Part shown: positions 1-8,982 of the stretch, in pieces
Position numbering within the stretch: the first letter of the stretch is position 1
Layout of the letters: each line of letters opens with the position of its first letter
From: Kineosporia sp. NBRC 101731
GTDB lineage: Bacteria > Actinomycetota > Actinomycetes > Actinomycetales > Kineosporiaceae
DNA length: 64,000 nt
NCBI RefSeq assembly: GCF_030269305.1
Contig: NZ_BSTC01000006.1
Location: 367,998 to 431,997 of the forward strand
Direction of reading: 5' to 3'
Position numbers and translations under genes: made by a program
Notes under the pieces: generated by a model
The model's input: the letters and a program-made list of their open reading frames with translations, nothing else
Databases searched by the model: none
What the model was told of the DNA's origin: nothing

Positions 1-89
1 CGGTGCAGGTCCGGCCCGGTGCAGGCTGATTCTAGGGTTCGGCGCGGGCTGTCGGTCGCAGTCGTTGGGCTGGCCAGAGGCGGACCAGG

Positions 90-139
90 GACTGACCGAG
101 ACTGACCCGGACTGAACAGGACTGACCGGGGACTTACCG
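90..139. repeat. 10-bp period imperfect tandem repeat
   Basis: Units of the form GACTGACCGR recur every 10 bp: 90-99, 100-109, 110-119 and 120-129, with a decayed fifth at 130-139. The period equals about one helical turn. No function can be assigned. Confidence 0.75.
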
Positions 140-163
140 GGGGCTGGCTGGCGGCTGGCTGGG

Positions 164-196
164 GGCCGACCAGAGGCCGACCAGAGGCCGACCAGA
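164..196. repeat. 11-bp tandem repeat, three perfect copies
   Basis: GGCCGACCAGA is repeated exactly three times (164-174, 175-185, 186-196). It lies 25 bp after the 10-bp period repeat block. Confidence 0.9.
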
Positions 197-424
197 CCGG
201 CTCCGAGGTGCTCCGGAGAATTCTTTTCGCCCACCCGAACCAGCGGTCAATGGATACCGCCGGTGGGGGCCTGACAACGCTCTGGCAGGATCCAGCCAGG
301 CAATCCTGGAGAAAAACCCGGTCAGGACCGCTGAACAATCGCCGGATGCCGGTTTCACGGCGCGTCCTGGCGGACATGAATACCAGTATGTCTGGATTAG
401 CCGTTAGTGTCGGCTCCCAACGGT

Positions 425-448
425 GCACCGATCATTCTCGATCGGTGC
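425..448. other. Perfect 9-bp inverted repeat (hairpin or operator)
   Basis: GCACCGATC (425-433) and GATCGGTGC (440-448) are perfect reverse complements around a 6-nt loop. No U-tract follows, so it is a weak terminator candidate. It could instead be an operator or a leader hairpin about 240 bp ahead of mihF. Confidence 0.5.
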
Positions 449-687
449 TCCGTGGCGACCGGAACACGGCTGGAAGCTGGCGGTACGGGCGAACGAAAGG
501 CCCGCGGATCAGGGAAGTGGCGACACGGCCCCCCGCGTTGCCCTCCGGGATACCGACTCGCTAGGTTCGGACCAGATTTCGCGGTCTGCCTGCGCCGATC
601 GGATAGGAATGATCGGCTGGACGGCCGGAATTACTCCGGTATGGCTCAACTACCTACTGAGTTCGACGAACAACTGAGGTGACTCAA

Positions 688-1002
688 GTGGCTCTGCCCC
701 CCCTGACTCCCGAGCAGCGGGCCGCCGCCCTGGTGAAGGCGGCCGAGGCTCGGCGTGCTCGTGCCGAGATCAAGAACAGGCTCAAGTACTCGCAGGGCTC
801 ACTCGGGGAAGTGATCAAAGAGGGGCAGGAGAACGAGGTGATCGGCAAGATGAAGGTGTCGGCGCTTCTCGAGGCTCTGCCCGGTGTGGGCAAGGTGCGT
901 GCCCGTCAGATCATGGAAGAGATCGGCATCTCCGAGTCCCGGCGTGTGCGTGGTCTCGGCTCCAACCAGATCGCTGCGCTGATCAAGCGCTTCGGGAGCT
1001 GA
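688..1002 (+). CDS. mihF: Integration host factor, actinobacterial type (mIHF/sIHF)
   Basis: Nucleoid-associated DNA-binding protein of 104 aa, the actinobacterial IHF unrelated in fold to HU/IHF. The sequence begins [15 protein letters not shown] and carries the family core ([19 protein letters not shown], then [14 protein letters not shown]), a helix-two-turn-helix DNA-binding region. I chose GTG at 688 because the protein then starts exactly as the family does and GAGGTG (676-681) lies 6 nt upstream; an in-frame GTG at 679 would overlap that ribosome site. It stands 7 bp before gmk, the normal actinobacterial order mihF-gmk-rpoZ. Confidence 0.95.
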   Translation: MALPPLTPEQRAAALVKAAEARRARAEIKNRLKYSQGSLGEVIKEGQENEVIGKMKVSALLEALPGVGKVRARQIMEEIGISESRRVRGLGSNQIAALIKRFGS

Positions 1003-1009
1003 ACCACCG

Positions 1010-1648
1010 GTGATCGGGACGGAGCGGCAGAACCCGTCGGGGGGCGGGGAGGTTCGGCCAGGACGGCTGACAGTACTGGCAGGGCCCACGGCGGTGGGGA
1101 AGGGAACGGTCGCGGCCGATATCCGCCGCCGCTATGAGCAGATCTGGCTCTCCGTCTCGGTCACCACCCGGCCCCCGAGGCCGGGAGAGGTTGACGGCGT
1201 CCACTACTTCTTCGTGGACGACGCCAAGTTCGACGAGCTGATCGCGACCGATCAGCTCCTGGAGTGGGCGGTGGTGCACGGCCGGCATCGGTACGGCACC
1301 CCGCGCGCCGCGGTCGAGCAGGTTCTCTCGCAGGGCCGTCCGGCCCTGCTGGAGATCGACCTGCAGGGCGCCCGGCAGGTTCGCGAGAACATGGCCTCCG
1401 CGTTCTTCGTCTTCCTCAAGCCGCCCAGCCTGGACGAACTCGTCCGCCGGCTGGTCGGGAGAGGCACCGAAGACAGTGAGGAGCGCGCACGGAGGCTGCG
1501 CACGGCGGAGGTCGAGATGGCCGCCGAGTCAGAGTTCGACATCAGCATCGTGAACGACGATGTCCTGCGCGCCACGAACGAGCTCGTATCATGGATGGGT
1601 CTGACCCCGACCGACAGCCCGGTCAGCAGGGTCGATTCGCACCACTGA
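1010..1648 (+). CDS. gmk: Guanylate kinase
   Basis: Phosphorylates GMP to GDP with ATP, cytosolic. The 212-aa length is normal. The P-loop is GPTAVGKGT (about residues 25-33), where most homologs have GPSGVGKGT. The GMP-binding part is visible as [19 protein letters not shown] and the lid/core as [13 protein letters not shown]. It starts with GTG 7 bp after mihF and is followed by rpoZ. Confidence 0.95.
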   Translation: MIGTERQNPSGGGEVRPGRLTVLAGPTAVGKGTVAADIRRRYEQIWLSVSVTTRPPRPGEVDGVHYFFVDDAKFDELIATDQLLEWAVVHGRHRYGTPRAAVEQVLSQGRPALLEIDLQGARQVRENMASAFFVFLKPPSLDELVRRLVGRGTEDSEERARRLRTAEVEMAAESEFDISIVNDDVLRATNELVSWMGLTPTDSPVSRVDSHH

Positions 1649-1716
1649 ACTACCCTGGTCGCGACGCGGCCTGTTCGTGTCGAGCTCACACCGCACCATC
1701 GAAGCCTGGAGTTTGC

Positions 1717-1977
1717 GTGTCCGGAACTGTTGCCAGCCCCGAAGGCATCACCAACCCGCCGATCGACGACCTGCTGTCGACGGTGGACTCGAAGTACTCG
1801 CTGGTCATTTTCGCCGCCAAGCGCGCGCGTCAGATCAACGCGTACTACTCGCAGCTGGGCGAGGGCCTGCTGGAGTACGTCGGCCCGCTGGTCGAGACGC
1901 ACGTGCAGGAGAAGCCCCTCTCCGTCGCCATGCGGGAGATCAACGAGGGCCTGCTGACCGCCGAGAAGCACGACTGA
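1717..1977 (+). CDS. rpoZ: RNA polymerase omega subunit
   Basis: Small RNA polymerase subunit that helps assemble beta prime; 86 aa, usual for the family. The sequence has [20 protein letters not shown] and [17 protein letters not shown], the conserved omega core. GTG 1717 is chosen because GGAG (1708-1711) sits 5 nt upstream and the product then starts [10 protein letters not shown]; an in-frame ATG far upstream (1591) lies inside gmk and is rejected. It is followed 13 bp later by coaBC. Confidence 0.93.
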   Translation: MSGTVASPEGITNPPIDDLLSTVDSKYSLVIFAAKRARQINAYYSQLGEGLLEYVGPLVETHVQEKPLSVAMREINEGLLTAEKHD

Positions 1978-1990
1978 CCAGGGCCATCCC

Positions 1991-3259
1991 CTGAAGATCG
2001 TTCTCGGCGTAGGTGGCGGTATCGCCGCCTACAAGGCCTGCCTCCTGCTGCGCCTGTTCAAGGAGGCCGGTCACGACGTCCGGGTGGTTCCCACCCAGGC
2101 GGCGCTGACCTTTGTCGGGGCTCCGACCTGGGCGGCCCTCTCCGGGCACCCGGTCTCGGCCTCGGTGTGGGACGACGTCCACGAGGTGCCGCACGTCCGG
2201 ATCGGCCAGCAGGCCGACCTGGTCGTGGTGGCTCCCACCACCGCCGACCTCCTGGCCAAGGCCGCTCACGGTCTGGCCGACGACCTGCTCACGAACGTTC
2301 TGCTCACTGCGCGATGTCCGGTGCTGCTCGCCCCGGCGATGCACACCGAGATGTGGACGCACCCGGCCACCGTCGCCAACGTCGCTACCCTGCGCGAGCG
2401 TGGTGTGACCGTGGTGGAACCCGCCAGCGGCCGTCTCACCGGTGCCGACACCGGCCCGGGTCGGTTGCCCGAGCCGGAAGACCTCTTCGCCGCCGCCCTG
2501 GCCCTGCTGGAGAGCGGGGAGAGCGGTCAGCGCAGCCGTGAAGGTGCCCGACCCGCTGAGGAGCGCACCCGCGGCCGGCGTTCCGATCATGCTCTCGCCG
2601 GCCGTCACGTGGTGGTCTCGGCCGGCGGCACCCGCGAGCCCCTCGACCCGGTGCGGTTCCTCGGTAACCGTTCGTCCGGCCGCCAGGGGGTGGCCCTGGC
2701 GAAGGCCGCCCTCGAACGGGGCGCCCGGGTGACCCTGGTCGCCGGCCCGATCGAGGTGCCTGCCCCCGACGGCGCCGACGTGGTGCGCGTGGAGAGCGCG
2801 CTGCAGATGCGCGAGGCGATGACCGTCGCCGCCCAGGACGCCGACGTGGTCGTGATGGCCGCGGCCGTGGCCGACTTCCGTCCGTCCGAGGTGGCCGAGC
2901 ACAAGATCAAGAAAAGTGCGGATGCGGACGACGCGCCGGTGGTGACCCTCGTCCGCAATCCCGACATCCTCGCCGGGCTCGTGGCGTCCCGCCGGGCCGG
3001 TCAGGTGGTGGTCGGATTCGCCGCCGAGACCGGTGACGAGACCGGGAGCGCGCTCGACCACGCCACTGCCAAACTGGCCAAAAAGGGCTGTGACCTGCTG
3101 GTATTGAACGATGTCGCGGCCGGGAAGGTGTTCGGCAAGGACGACACCGAGGTGACGTTACTGTCCGCGGACGGCACTGTGACTTCCGTTCCGGCGGGTA
3201 CCAAGGAGACGGTGGCCGGAGCGATCTGGGAAGCCGTCGTCCCCCTGCTCGCCCCGTAG
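1991..3259 (+). CDS. coaBC: Bifunctional phosphopantothenoylcysteine decarboxylase/synthase
   Basis: Two steps of coenzyme A synthesis: CoaB joins cysteine to phosphopantothenate (CTP-dependent), CoaC decarboxylates the product with FMN. N-terminal CoaC region: LGVGGGIAAYK, the His motif VPHVRIG, then the Cys-containing ARCPVLLAPAMHTEMW and the substrate clamp PASGRLTGADTGPGRL. C-terminal CoaB: VVVSAGGTREPLDPVRFLGN and EHKIKKS. Homologs begin at the residue encoded by CTG 1991. The frame is closed by a stop at 1955-1957 and has no ATG, GTG or TTG until 2084, which would delete about 31 conserved residues. CTG, preceded by CAGGG, is therefore the likely start, giving 422 aa. Confidence 0.92.
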   Translation: MKIVLGVGGGIAAYKACLLLRLFKEAGHDVRVVPTQAALTFVGAPTWAALSGHPVSASVWDDVHEVPHVRIGQQADLVVVAPTTADLLAKAAHGLADDLLTNVLLTARCPVLLAPAMHTEMWTHPATVANVATLRERGVTVVEPASGRLTGADTGPGRLPEPEDLFAAALALLESGESGQRSREGARPAEERTRGRRSDHALAGRHVVVSAGGTREPLDPVRFLGNRSSGRQGVALAKAALERGARVTLVAGPIEVPAPDGADVVRVESALQMREAMTVAAQDADVVVMAAAVADFRPSEVAEHKIKKSADADDAPVVTLVRNPDILAGLVASRRAGQVVVGFAAETGDETGSALDHATAKLAKKGCDLLVLNDVAAGKVFGKDDTEVTLLSADGTVTSVPAGTKETVAGAIWEAVVPLLAP

Positions 3260-3308
3260 TTCACCCGGGGTGTGCCGACCACCGGCGCCCCTTGTCGACC
3301 AGGATGGT

Positions 3309-3314
3309 TAGAGT
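3309..3314 (+). promoter_or_regulatory. Possible -10 box of metK (TAGAGT)
   Basis: TAGAGT fits the actinobacterial -10 pattern and lies in the 129-bp gap between coaBC and metK, leaving a leader of about 70 nt. No good -35 lies at 17 bp, so this is tentative. Confidence 0.3.
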
Positions 3315-3388
3315 AGTCGGCGCGGCTGACGTCTTGCCGCCCGTAACCGTTCACAACTCTGCTCGTCATCACACCCTTCGGGAGTGCC

Positions 3389-4579
3389 GTGTCCGATCGC
3401 CTGTTCACCTCTGAGTCCGTCACTGAGGGGCACCCCGACAAGATCTGTGACCAGATCAGTGACGCGATTCTTGATGCCCTGCTGGAGCAGGATCCGACGT
3501 CCCGCGTGGCGGTCGAGACGATGGTCACGACTGGTCTGGTGCATGTGGCCGGCGAGGTGACCACGAAGTCGTACGTCGATATTCCGGCGATCGTGCGCAA
3601 GACGATCCTGGATATCGGGTATGACTCCTCGACCAAGGGTTTTGACGGTAATTCGTGTGGGGTCGAGGTGAGTATCGGGGCGCAGTCCCCGGACATCGCG
3701 CAGGGTGTCGACACGGCGTACGAGGCGCGGGTCGAGGCCGGTGCGGACCCGCTGGACCTTCAGGGTGCTGGCGATCAGGGTCTGATGTTCGGGTATGCGA
3801 ACGATGACACGCCGGAGTTGATGCCGTTGCCGATCTGGCTGGCGCACCGTCTGGCCGAGCGTCTGACCGAGGTGCGTAAGTCGGGTGAGGTGCCGTATCT
3901 GCGGCCGGACGGCAAGACCCAGGTCACGATTGCTTATGACGGTGACCGGGCGGTGCGTCTGGACACGGTGGTGGTCTCGAGCCAGCACGCGGCGGATGTG
4001 AGTCTGGAGAATCTGCTGCAGCCGGATGTGGTCGATCACGTGATCAAGCCGGTGCTGGACCGGGTCGAGATCGATACGTCCGACTACCGGTTGCTGATCA
4101 ACCCCACGGGCCGGTTCGAGGTCGGTGGCCCGATGGGGGATGCGGGTCTGACGGGCCGGAAGATCATCGTGGATACGTACGGTGGTTTCGCGCGGCACGG
4201 TGGTGGCGCCTTCTCGGGGAAGGACCCGAGCAAGGTGGACCGTTCAGCTGCGTACGCGATGCGCTGGGTGGCCAAGAACGTGGTGGCGGCGGGTCTGGCC
4301 AAGCGGTGCGAGGTGCAGGTCGCGTATGCGATCGGTAAGGCGCAGCCGGTGGGTCTGTATGTGGAGACGTTCGGTACCGAGAGCGTGGACCCGGCCCGGA
4401 TCACTGCGGCGATCCGTGAGGTGTTCGACCTGCGGCCGGCCGCGATCATCCGGGATCTGGACCTGCTGAAGCCGAAGTATCACCAGACCGCCGCGTACGG
4501 TCACTTCGGCCGCGACCTTCCGGGGATGACCTGGGAACAGACCACCCGCGTCGACGCGCTCCGCGCAGCGATCGGGTAG
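3389..4579 (+). CDS. metK: S-adenosylmethionine synthetase
   Basis: Makes S-adenosylmethionine from methionine and ATP. It is 396 aa, near the usual 385-400. Signature motifs are present: [17 protein letters not shown] near the N-terminus, [12 protein letters not shown], and the phosphate-binding loop [19 protein letters not shown] 3389 follows CGGGAG (3379-3384). Codon use differs from its neighbours: 22 of the first 100 codons end in T, against 6 of the first 100 in gmk, and G-ending wobble positions are frequent. High expression or past recombination could explain this. Confidence 0.97.
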   Translation: MSDRLFTSESVTEGHPDKICDQISDAILDALLEQDPTSRVAVETMVTTGLVHVAGEVTTKSYVDIPAIVRKTILDIGYDSSTKGFDGNSCGVEVSIGAQSPDIAQGVDTAYEARVEAGADPLDLQGAGDQGLMFGYANDDTPELMPLPIWLAHRLAERLTEVRKSGEVPYLRPDGKTQVTIAYDGDRAVRLDTVVVSSQHAADVSLENLLQPDVVDHVIKPVLDRVEIDTSDYRLLINPTGRFEVGGPMGDAGLTGRKIIVDTYGGFARHGGGAFSGKDPSKVDRSAAYAMRWVAKNVVAAGLAKRCEVQVAYAIGKAQPVGLYVETFGTESVDPARITAAIREVFDLRPAAIIRDLDLLKPKYHQTAAYGHFGRDLPGMTWEQTTRVDALRAAIG

Positions 4580-4636
4580 GCGTCGGACAGCTTCAGGCAG
4601 CGTCAGGTAGGCAAGACCCGCCAGTTGTCCACAGCC

Positions 4637-4673
4637 CGGCCGTCACCCGCAAGGGTGGCGGCCGTTCTGCTTT
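4637..4673 (+). terminator. Rho-independent terminator after metK
   Basis: A 12-bp stem (4637-4648 with 4653-4664, one G-T wobble) closes a GCAA tetraloop and is followed by the T-rich GTTCTGCTTT. It ends only about 13 nt ahead of the priA start, overlapping the presumed priA -35 region. Confidence 0.8.
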
Positions 4674-4678
4674 AGGTT
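4673..4678 (+). promoter_or_regulatory. -10 box of a leaderless priA transcript
   Basis: TAGGTT lies 7 nt before ATG 4686, so transcription would begin at or next to the start codon. No Shine-Dalgarno is present. Confidence 0.5.
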
Positions 4679-4685
4679 GGGACCC

Positions 4686-6833
4686 ATGAGCACGGGATCC
4701 GACGCCAGCAGCTCCGGCGACCAGCTGGAACTGCTGCGCGCCGCGACCCGGGGCCGTAAGCCCAAGCCGCCTGCGGCCGCGGCCGCGCAGTTGCCCGTCG
4801 CCCGGATCACCGTTGATGTGCCCTTGCCCCACCTCGACCGGGTCTTCGACTACCTGGTGCCCGAGCCGATGTCCGTCGCGGCGCAGCCCGGGGTGCGGGT
4901 GCGGGTGCGGTTCGGCGGTCAGGACATCGAGGGCTACCTGCTCGAGCGGGTGGACGAGTCGGAGCACCAGGGGCGGCTGGCGCCGCTGCGCAGGGTGGTG
5001 TCGCCCGAGCCGGTCCTTGCCCCGGCCGTGCTGCGCCTGTGCCGGGCGGTGGCCGAGCGCTACGCGGGCAACCTCACCGATGTCCTGCGTCTGGCCGTGC
5101 CGCCCCGCCATGCCCGCGTCGAGCAGGCCGCTCGTCCAGAGCCCCTCGAGCCCCTCGGGCAGGAACCGGTCACCGGCTGGGAGCGCTACCGCGCCGGTCC
5201 GGCCCTGCTGGCCCGCATCGCTGCCGGTGATGCCCCCCGCGCGGTGTGGCAGGCTCTGCCCGGCCCGGCCTGGTGCGACGATCTGGCCGCCGCGATCGAG
5301 ACCGCGCTGCGGGCCGGTCGCGGGTCTCTGGTCGTGCTGCCCGACAAACGTGACGTCGACGCCCTCGACCAGACCCTGACCCGGCGGCTGGGTGCTGGGC
5401 GGCACGCCCGCCTGGAGGCCGACCTCGGTCCCACCACCCGGTACCGCAACTTCCTGGCGGTCTCCCGGGGCGATGTGAAGGTGGCGATCGGCACCCGCGC
5501 CACCGCCTTCGCGCCCGTGCACGACCTGGGCCTGGTCGTGATCTGGGACGACGGCGACGAGATGCACGCCGAACCGCGCGCGCCCTACCCGCACGCCCGG
5601 GAGGTACTGGCCCTGCGCGCCGGGCTGGAGGGTGCGGCCCTGATCGCGGGCTCCTGGTCGCAGTCGGTGGAGTGCGCGGCCTGGCTGCGCGCCGGCTGGG
5701 CCCGGCCCGTCGCGGCCGACCGTGCCGTGGTGCGCGGAGCCTGGCCGCGGATCCAGGTCGCGGCCACCGCATTCGGCGGCGGCGACGATCCCGGCGCCCA
5801 CGGCCGTCTGCCGAGCCCGGCCTGGCGTGCCATCAACGACGGCCTGAAACGCGGGCCGGTGCTGGTGCAGGTCCCGCGCGCCGGTTACCTGCCCGGCCTC
5901 GCCTGCCAGGACTGTCGGCACCCGGCCCGGTGCGAGCACTGTCACGGGCCGCTCGGTTTCCCGTCCGCGGCCCGTGGGGATCAGGCCGGCCTGCCCGAGT
6001 GCCGCTGGTGCGGCCGGGTCACGGCGGCGTGGCGCTGCACCACCTGCCAGGGCCGCCGGCTGAGGGCCACCACGGTCGGGGTCGGGCGCACGGCGGAGGA
6101 ACTCGGCCAGGCGTTCCCGGGTGCCGCGGTGGTGGTGCCGCAGGCCGACGGGCCCACGCCGCACGTGCCGGCCCATGCGCTGGTCGTCTCCACACCGGGC
6201 ATCGAGCCTCCGGTCGAGGGCGGGTACGCCGCTGCCGTGCTGCTCGACGCCGGCCGGTTGCTGGAGCGTCCCGACCTCCGGGCCAGCGAGGACGCGCTGC
6301 GTCGCTGGCTGGGTGCGTCGGCACAGGTGCGTCCCTCGCAGGAGGGGGGCGCGGTCGTGATCACCGCCGACCCGCAGGCCCCGGCCGTGCAGGCGCTGGT
6401 CCGCATCGACCCGGGCAGTCAGGCCGAGAGGGAACTGGACGAGCGCAGCGAGCTGGGATTCCCGCCGGCGGTCGTGCTCGTCGACGTCACCGGCACCGCG
6501 ACCGCGGTGAACTCCCTGGTCCGCACCGCCCAGCTCCCGGAGGGCACCCAGACCCTGGGACCGACCGAGGTGCTCACCTCGTCCGTTGCTGATGAACCGC
6601 GACCGAAACCGCCGCGCCGGCACATCCCACGGGCCGCCACCCTGGCCGGCCTCGAGGAGAAGCGGGACGAGCCCGAGGAGATCGACGAGACCCAGGTGCG
6701 CGTGCTGCTGCGCGCGCCCCGGGGAGAACTGGCGAACCTGGCCCGGGCCCTGCACGCGGCCGCGGCGATCCGAAGCTCACGCCGTGAACCCGGGGCCACC
6801 CGCATCCAGCTCGATCCGCTGAACCCCGGGTGA
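4686..6833 (+). CDS. priA: PriA-like primosomal protein N', helicase motifs lost
   Basis: Replication-restart protein related to PriA, 715 aa. The N-terminal 3' DNA-binding domain is recognisable (TVDVPLPHLDRVFDYLVPE, then GVRVRVRFGGQ). The central zinc-binding part is intact: CQDCRHPARCEHC, then CRWC and CTTC, eight cysteines in CxxC pairs. The Walker A GxxGSGKT expected before SLVVLPDKRDVDAL is absent and the DEAH box is replaced by IWDDGDEMHAEPRAPY. Actinobacterial PriA is known to lack ATPase motifs, so this is a family trait and not a mutation. ATG 4686 is chosen over an in-frame TTG 9 nt upstream because of the leaderless -10. Confidence 0.9.
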   Translation: MSTGSDASSSGDQLELLRAATRGRKPKPPAAAAAQLPVARITVDVPLPHLDRVFDYLVPEPMSVAAQPGVRVRVRFGGQDIEGYLLERVDESEHQGRLAPLRRVVSPEPVLAPAVLRLCRAVAERYAGNLTDVLRLAVPPRHARVEQAARPEPLEPLGQEPVTGWERYRAGPALLARIAAGDAPRAVWQALPGPAWCDDLAAAIETALRAGRGSLVVLPDKRDVDALDQTLTRRLGAGRHARLEADLGPTTRYRNFLAVSRGDVKVAIGTRATAFAPVHDLGLVVIWDDGDEMHAEPRAPYPHAREVLALRAGLEGAALIAGSWSQSVECAAWLRAGWARPVAADRAVVRGAWPRIQVAATAFGGGDDPGAHGRLPSPAWRAINDGLKRGPVLVQVPRAGYLPGLACQDCRHPARCEHCHGPLGFPSAARGDQAGLPECRWCGRVTAAWRCTTCQGRRLRATTVGVGRTAEELGQAFPGAAVVVPQADGPTPHVPAHALVVSTPGIEPPVEGGYAAAVLLDAGRLLERPDLRASEDALRRWLGASAQVRPSQEGGAVVITADPQAPAVQALVRIDPGSQAERELDERSELGFPPAVVLVDVTGTATAVNSLVRTAQLPEGTQTLGPTEVLTSSVADEPRPKPPRRHIPRAATLAGLEEKRDEPEEIDETQVRVLLRAPRGELANLARALHAAAAIRSSRREPGATRIQLDPLNPG

Positions 6834-6908
6834 ACCTGCCCGCAGGGTGTCCGGATCCCTCGCCATCGTCCCTCCATCACCGTAGTGTCGGACGAAGAGG
6901 TGGTGGAG

Positions 6909-7424
6909 ATGGCGGAGACGACGTTCCGGATCGCCTACACGCGAGGCATGCGCCGGCTGCTGGGCGTGCTGGCGTGCGGTCCCTCGGTGAGCGGCATCGT
7001 CGTGACGGACGACGAGGTGCGGGTGTGGCTGGGGTGGGCCTTCCAGGCCACGATCCCGCGGCACGCGATCGCCACTGTGGAGACCGACGACCGCACCGTG
7101 ATCAGTCTGGGCGTGCACGGCTGGCGGGGCACCTGGCTGGTGAACGGCAGCACTCAGCACCTGGTCCGGATCCAGCTCGGCATCGGCATCCACGCCCGCG
7201 TGCTGGGCTGGAAGGTTCCCCTCACCACCCTCGTCGTGAGTGTGGAGGACCGGGACGAGTTCGTGCGGCTGATCCGGCCGAAGAGCCCGGGCGGGGGAGC
7301 CCGTAAGGCTGCCCGCGCCCGGCGCATCCGGTTGCCCTCCCCGGCGATCCATCCCGGTCTGAAGCCCGGTCTGGCCCGCGACGGCTACGTGATGAACGAG
7401 AAGGGGATGAACGAGAAGGGCTAG
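6909..7424 (+). CDS. Conserved protein of unknown function
   Basis: I do not recognise this 171-aa protein. It has no signal peptide or membrane segment. The first 115 residues look like alternating beta strands (VSGIVVTDDEVRVWLGWAF, then GWRGTWLVNGS and HLVRIQL), which could be a PH-like or similar beta fold. The tail is basic (GGGARKAARARRIRLP). The last ten residues are a perfect tandem of MNEKG, from a 15-bp duplication at 7392-7421. ATG 6909 follows AGGTGG; GTG 6885 is a possible alternative start. Its stop codon shares the palindrome CTAG with the stop of the convergent permease. Confidence 0.75.
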   Translation: MAETTFRIAYTRGMRRLLGVLACGPSVSGIVVTDDEVRVWLGWAFQATIPRHAIATVETDDRTVISLGVHGWRGTWLVNGSTQHLVRIQLGIGIHARVLGWKVPLTTLVVSVEDRDEFVRLIRPKSPGGGARKAARARRIRLPSPAIHPGLKPGLARDGYVMNEKGMNEKG

Positions 7425-8200
7425 TGCTGGTCCGAGAACCGGGCCAGCACGATCTGCTCGATGAGCCCCAGCACGGTGTACAGCACCACCGACACGGCGG
7501 TGAGCACGATGATCGACGCCCACAGGTGGTCGTAGCCGAAGGCGCCGATGTCCCGCAGGATCTCGCCGCCCACGCCCTTGCCGGTGGCCAGCCACTCCGC
7601 CACCAGGGCGCCGATCAGGGCACCCGGCACGGAGATCCGCATCGCCGCGAACAGCGAGGGCAGGGCACTGGGGAACGCGACCTTGCGCAGGGCCGTGAGG
7701 CTGCTCCCGCCGTAGGCCGCGACCAGGTCGCGGGCCAGCGGGTTCACCGAGCGCAGCCCGAACACGATCGTCACCAGGGCCGGGAAGAACACCACGATCC
7801 CGGCGATCACCGAGACCCCGGTCAGGCCCCGGCCGAACACCAGCGTGACCAGCGGTGTCATCGCGACCAGGGGCACCGAGCGCAGCAGCATCGCCACCGG
7901 CAGGAAGGCCTGCTCGACGCTGCGGAACAGCACGAACGTCACGGCCACCAGCACCGCCGCGATCATGCCCCCGGCGAACCCGAGGGCGCCGTCCTTCAGC
8001 GTGACCAGCAGCGGATCGATCACGGACGTGCGGTTCGCGGCGGCCTCGGGCGCGGTGAACAGGTACTCCCAGACCGCGGCCGGGTCCTTCCCGATTAGCG
8101 GGTTCACGTCGAAGGCCCGCAGGAACAGTTCCCACGCGACCACCGCCACCACGGCAGAGACGAGCAGCGGGGCCAGGGCCCGGGCCAGGGCGCGGCTCAT
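7421..8200 (-). CDS. ABC transporter permease, NitT/TauT (SsuC-like) family, second subunit
   Basis: Inner-membrane channel subunit of an importer, 259 aa with about six hydrophobic segments. The EAA loop that contacts the ATPase is visible as AAYGGSSLTALRKVAFPSAL (about residues 165-184), followed by the conserved GALIGALVAEW. The start is ATG 8200, overlapping the upstream permease stop as ATGA; a GTG 12 nt upstream is possible but lies inside that gene. It is last in a four-gene minus-strand operon, so the importer uses two different permeases. Confidence 0.9.
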   Translation of the reverse strand: MSRALARALAPLLVSAVVAVVAWELFLRAFDVNPLIGKDPAAVWEYLFTAPEAAANRTSVIDPLLVTLKDGALGFAGGMIAAVLVAVTFVLFRSVEQAFLPVAMLLRSVPLVAMTPLVTLVFGRGLTGVSVIAGIVVFFPALVTIVFGLRSVNPLARDLVAAYGGSSLTALRKVAFPSALPSLFAAMRISVPGALIGALVAEWLATGKGVGGEILRDIGAFGYDHLWASIIVLTAVSVVLYTVLGLIEQIVLARFSDQH

Positions 8201-8982
8201 GAGACCCGCCACGGTGTCGCGAACCGGGCCAGCACAGCGAAGAACGCGTAACCGAGTCCGGCCAGGGCCCCGGTGACCAGGGCCAGGGCCCAGGTCCGGG
8301 GCACGATGTACTGCTGTTGCGCCACGGTCAGCGCCACCCCCAGGCCGTTGTCGATGCCGCCCAGGTACTCACCGAGGATCGCGCCGAGCATGGCGGCCGG
8401 TGCGGCGATCTTGAGAGCATTGAACACGTGGGGCAAGGCCGCCACCACGCGAACCTTTCGTAACTGCTGGAACCGGCCGCCGCCGTAGGCCGCGACCAGG
8501 TCGAGGCTGGTGCGGTCGGCCGCCTTGAGCCCCAGCAGCGAGCCGATCAGCGTGGTGAAGAAGACCGAGAGCGCGGCCAGGAAGATCGAGGGAGCCCGTC
8601 CGCCGAAGATCACCAGCACGATCGGGCCGATCGCGGTGAGCGGCATGCAGTAGCTGATCACCGCGAGCTGCGTGGCCACGGTCTCCAGCGGCGGCAGCAG
8701 CAGTGCGAGGACGGCCACGGCCAGGGCCGCGGCGTTGCCCCAGAGGAATCCCAGGGAGGCACTGCGGAGCGTGATGCCGGCGTTGGTGGCGTAGAAGTCC
8801 CATCCGTCGTCCGCCATCTGGGTCACCACCGACCAGGGGGTCGGCACCGACCCCGACCCGGAGAAGACCGTCAGCGCCAGCAGCCACCAGACCGCTACGA
8901 GCAGCACGGTGCCGACCAGACCACCCGACCAGGCCGGCATCCGGACCCGGGACACCCGGCGGGACGTGTCGACCGTGGTCAT
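8197..8982 (-). CDS. ABC transporter permease, NitT/TauT family, first subunit
   Basis: Inner-membrane subunit of 261 aa with about six hydrophobic segments. The EAA loop is [20 protein letters not shown], then [14 protein letters not shown] as in the sulfonate/taurine/nitrate permease family. Both ends are ATGA overlaps, with the ATPase gene upstream and the second permease downstream, so the operon is translationally coupled. It presumably pairs with the second permease as a heterodimer. Confidence 0.9.
   Translation of the reverse strand: MTTVDTSRRVSRVRMPAWSGGLVGTVLLVAVWWLLALTVFSGSGSVPTPWSVVTQMADDGWDFYATNAGITLRSASLGFLWGNAAALAVAVLALLLPPLETVATQLAVISYCMPLTAIGPIVLVIFGGRAPSIFLAALSVFFTTLIGSLLGLKAADRTSLDLVAAYGGGRFQQLRKVRVVAALPHVFNALKIAAPAAMLGAILGEYLGGIDNGLGVALTVAQQQYIVPRTWALALVTGALAGLGYAFFAVLARFATPWRVS

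Larger units (their letters stand above)
1..687. other. Non-coding stretch with short tandem repeats
   Basis: I see no convincing gene before mihF. The stretch holds two short tandem repeat blocks (90-139 and 164-196) and a perfect 9-bp stem hairpin (425-448). In related actinobacteria pyrF usually lies just upstream of mihF, so this may be the end of that intergenic region. No clear promoter hexamers can be assigned to mihF. Confidence 0.5.

Noticed and set aside
4593-6755. Long open frame antisense to priA (about 720 codons)
   Set aside because: High-GC shadow frame: composition is Gly/Arg/Ala/His-rich, no domain is recognisable and priA is clearly coding on the other strand.
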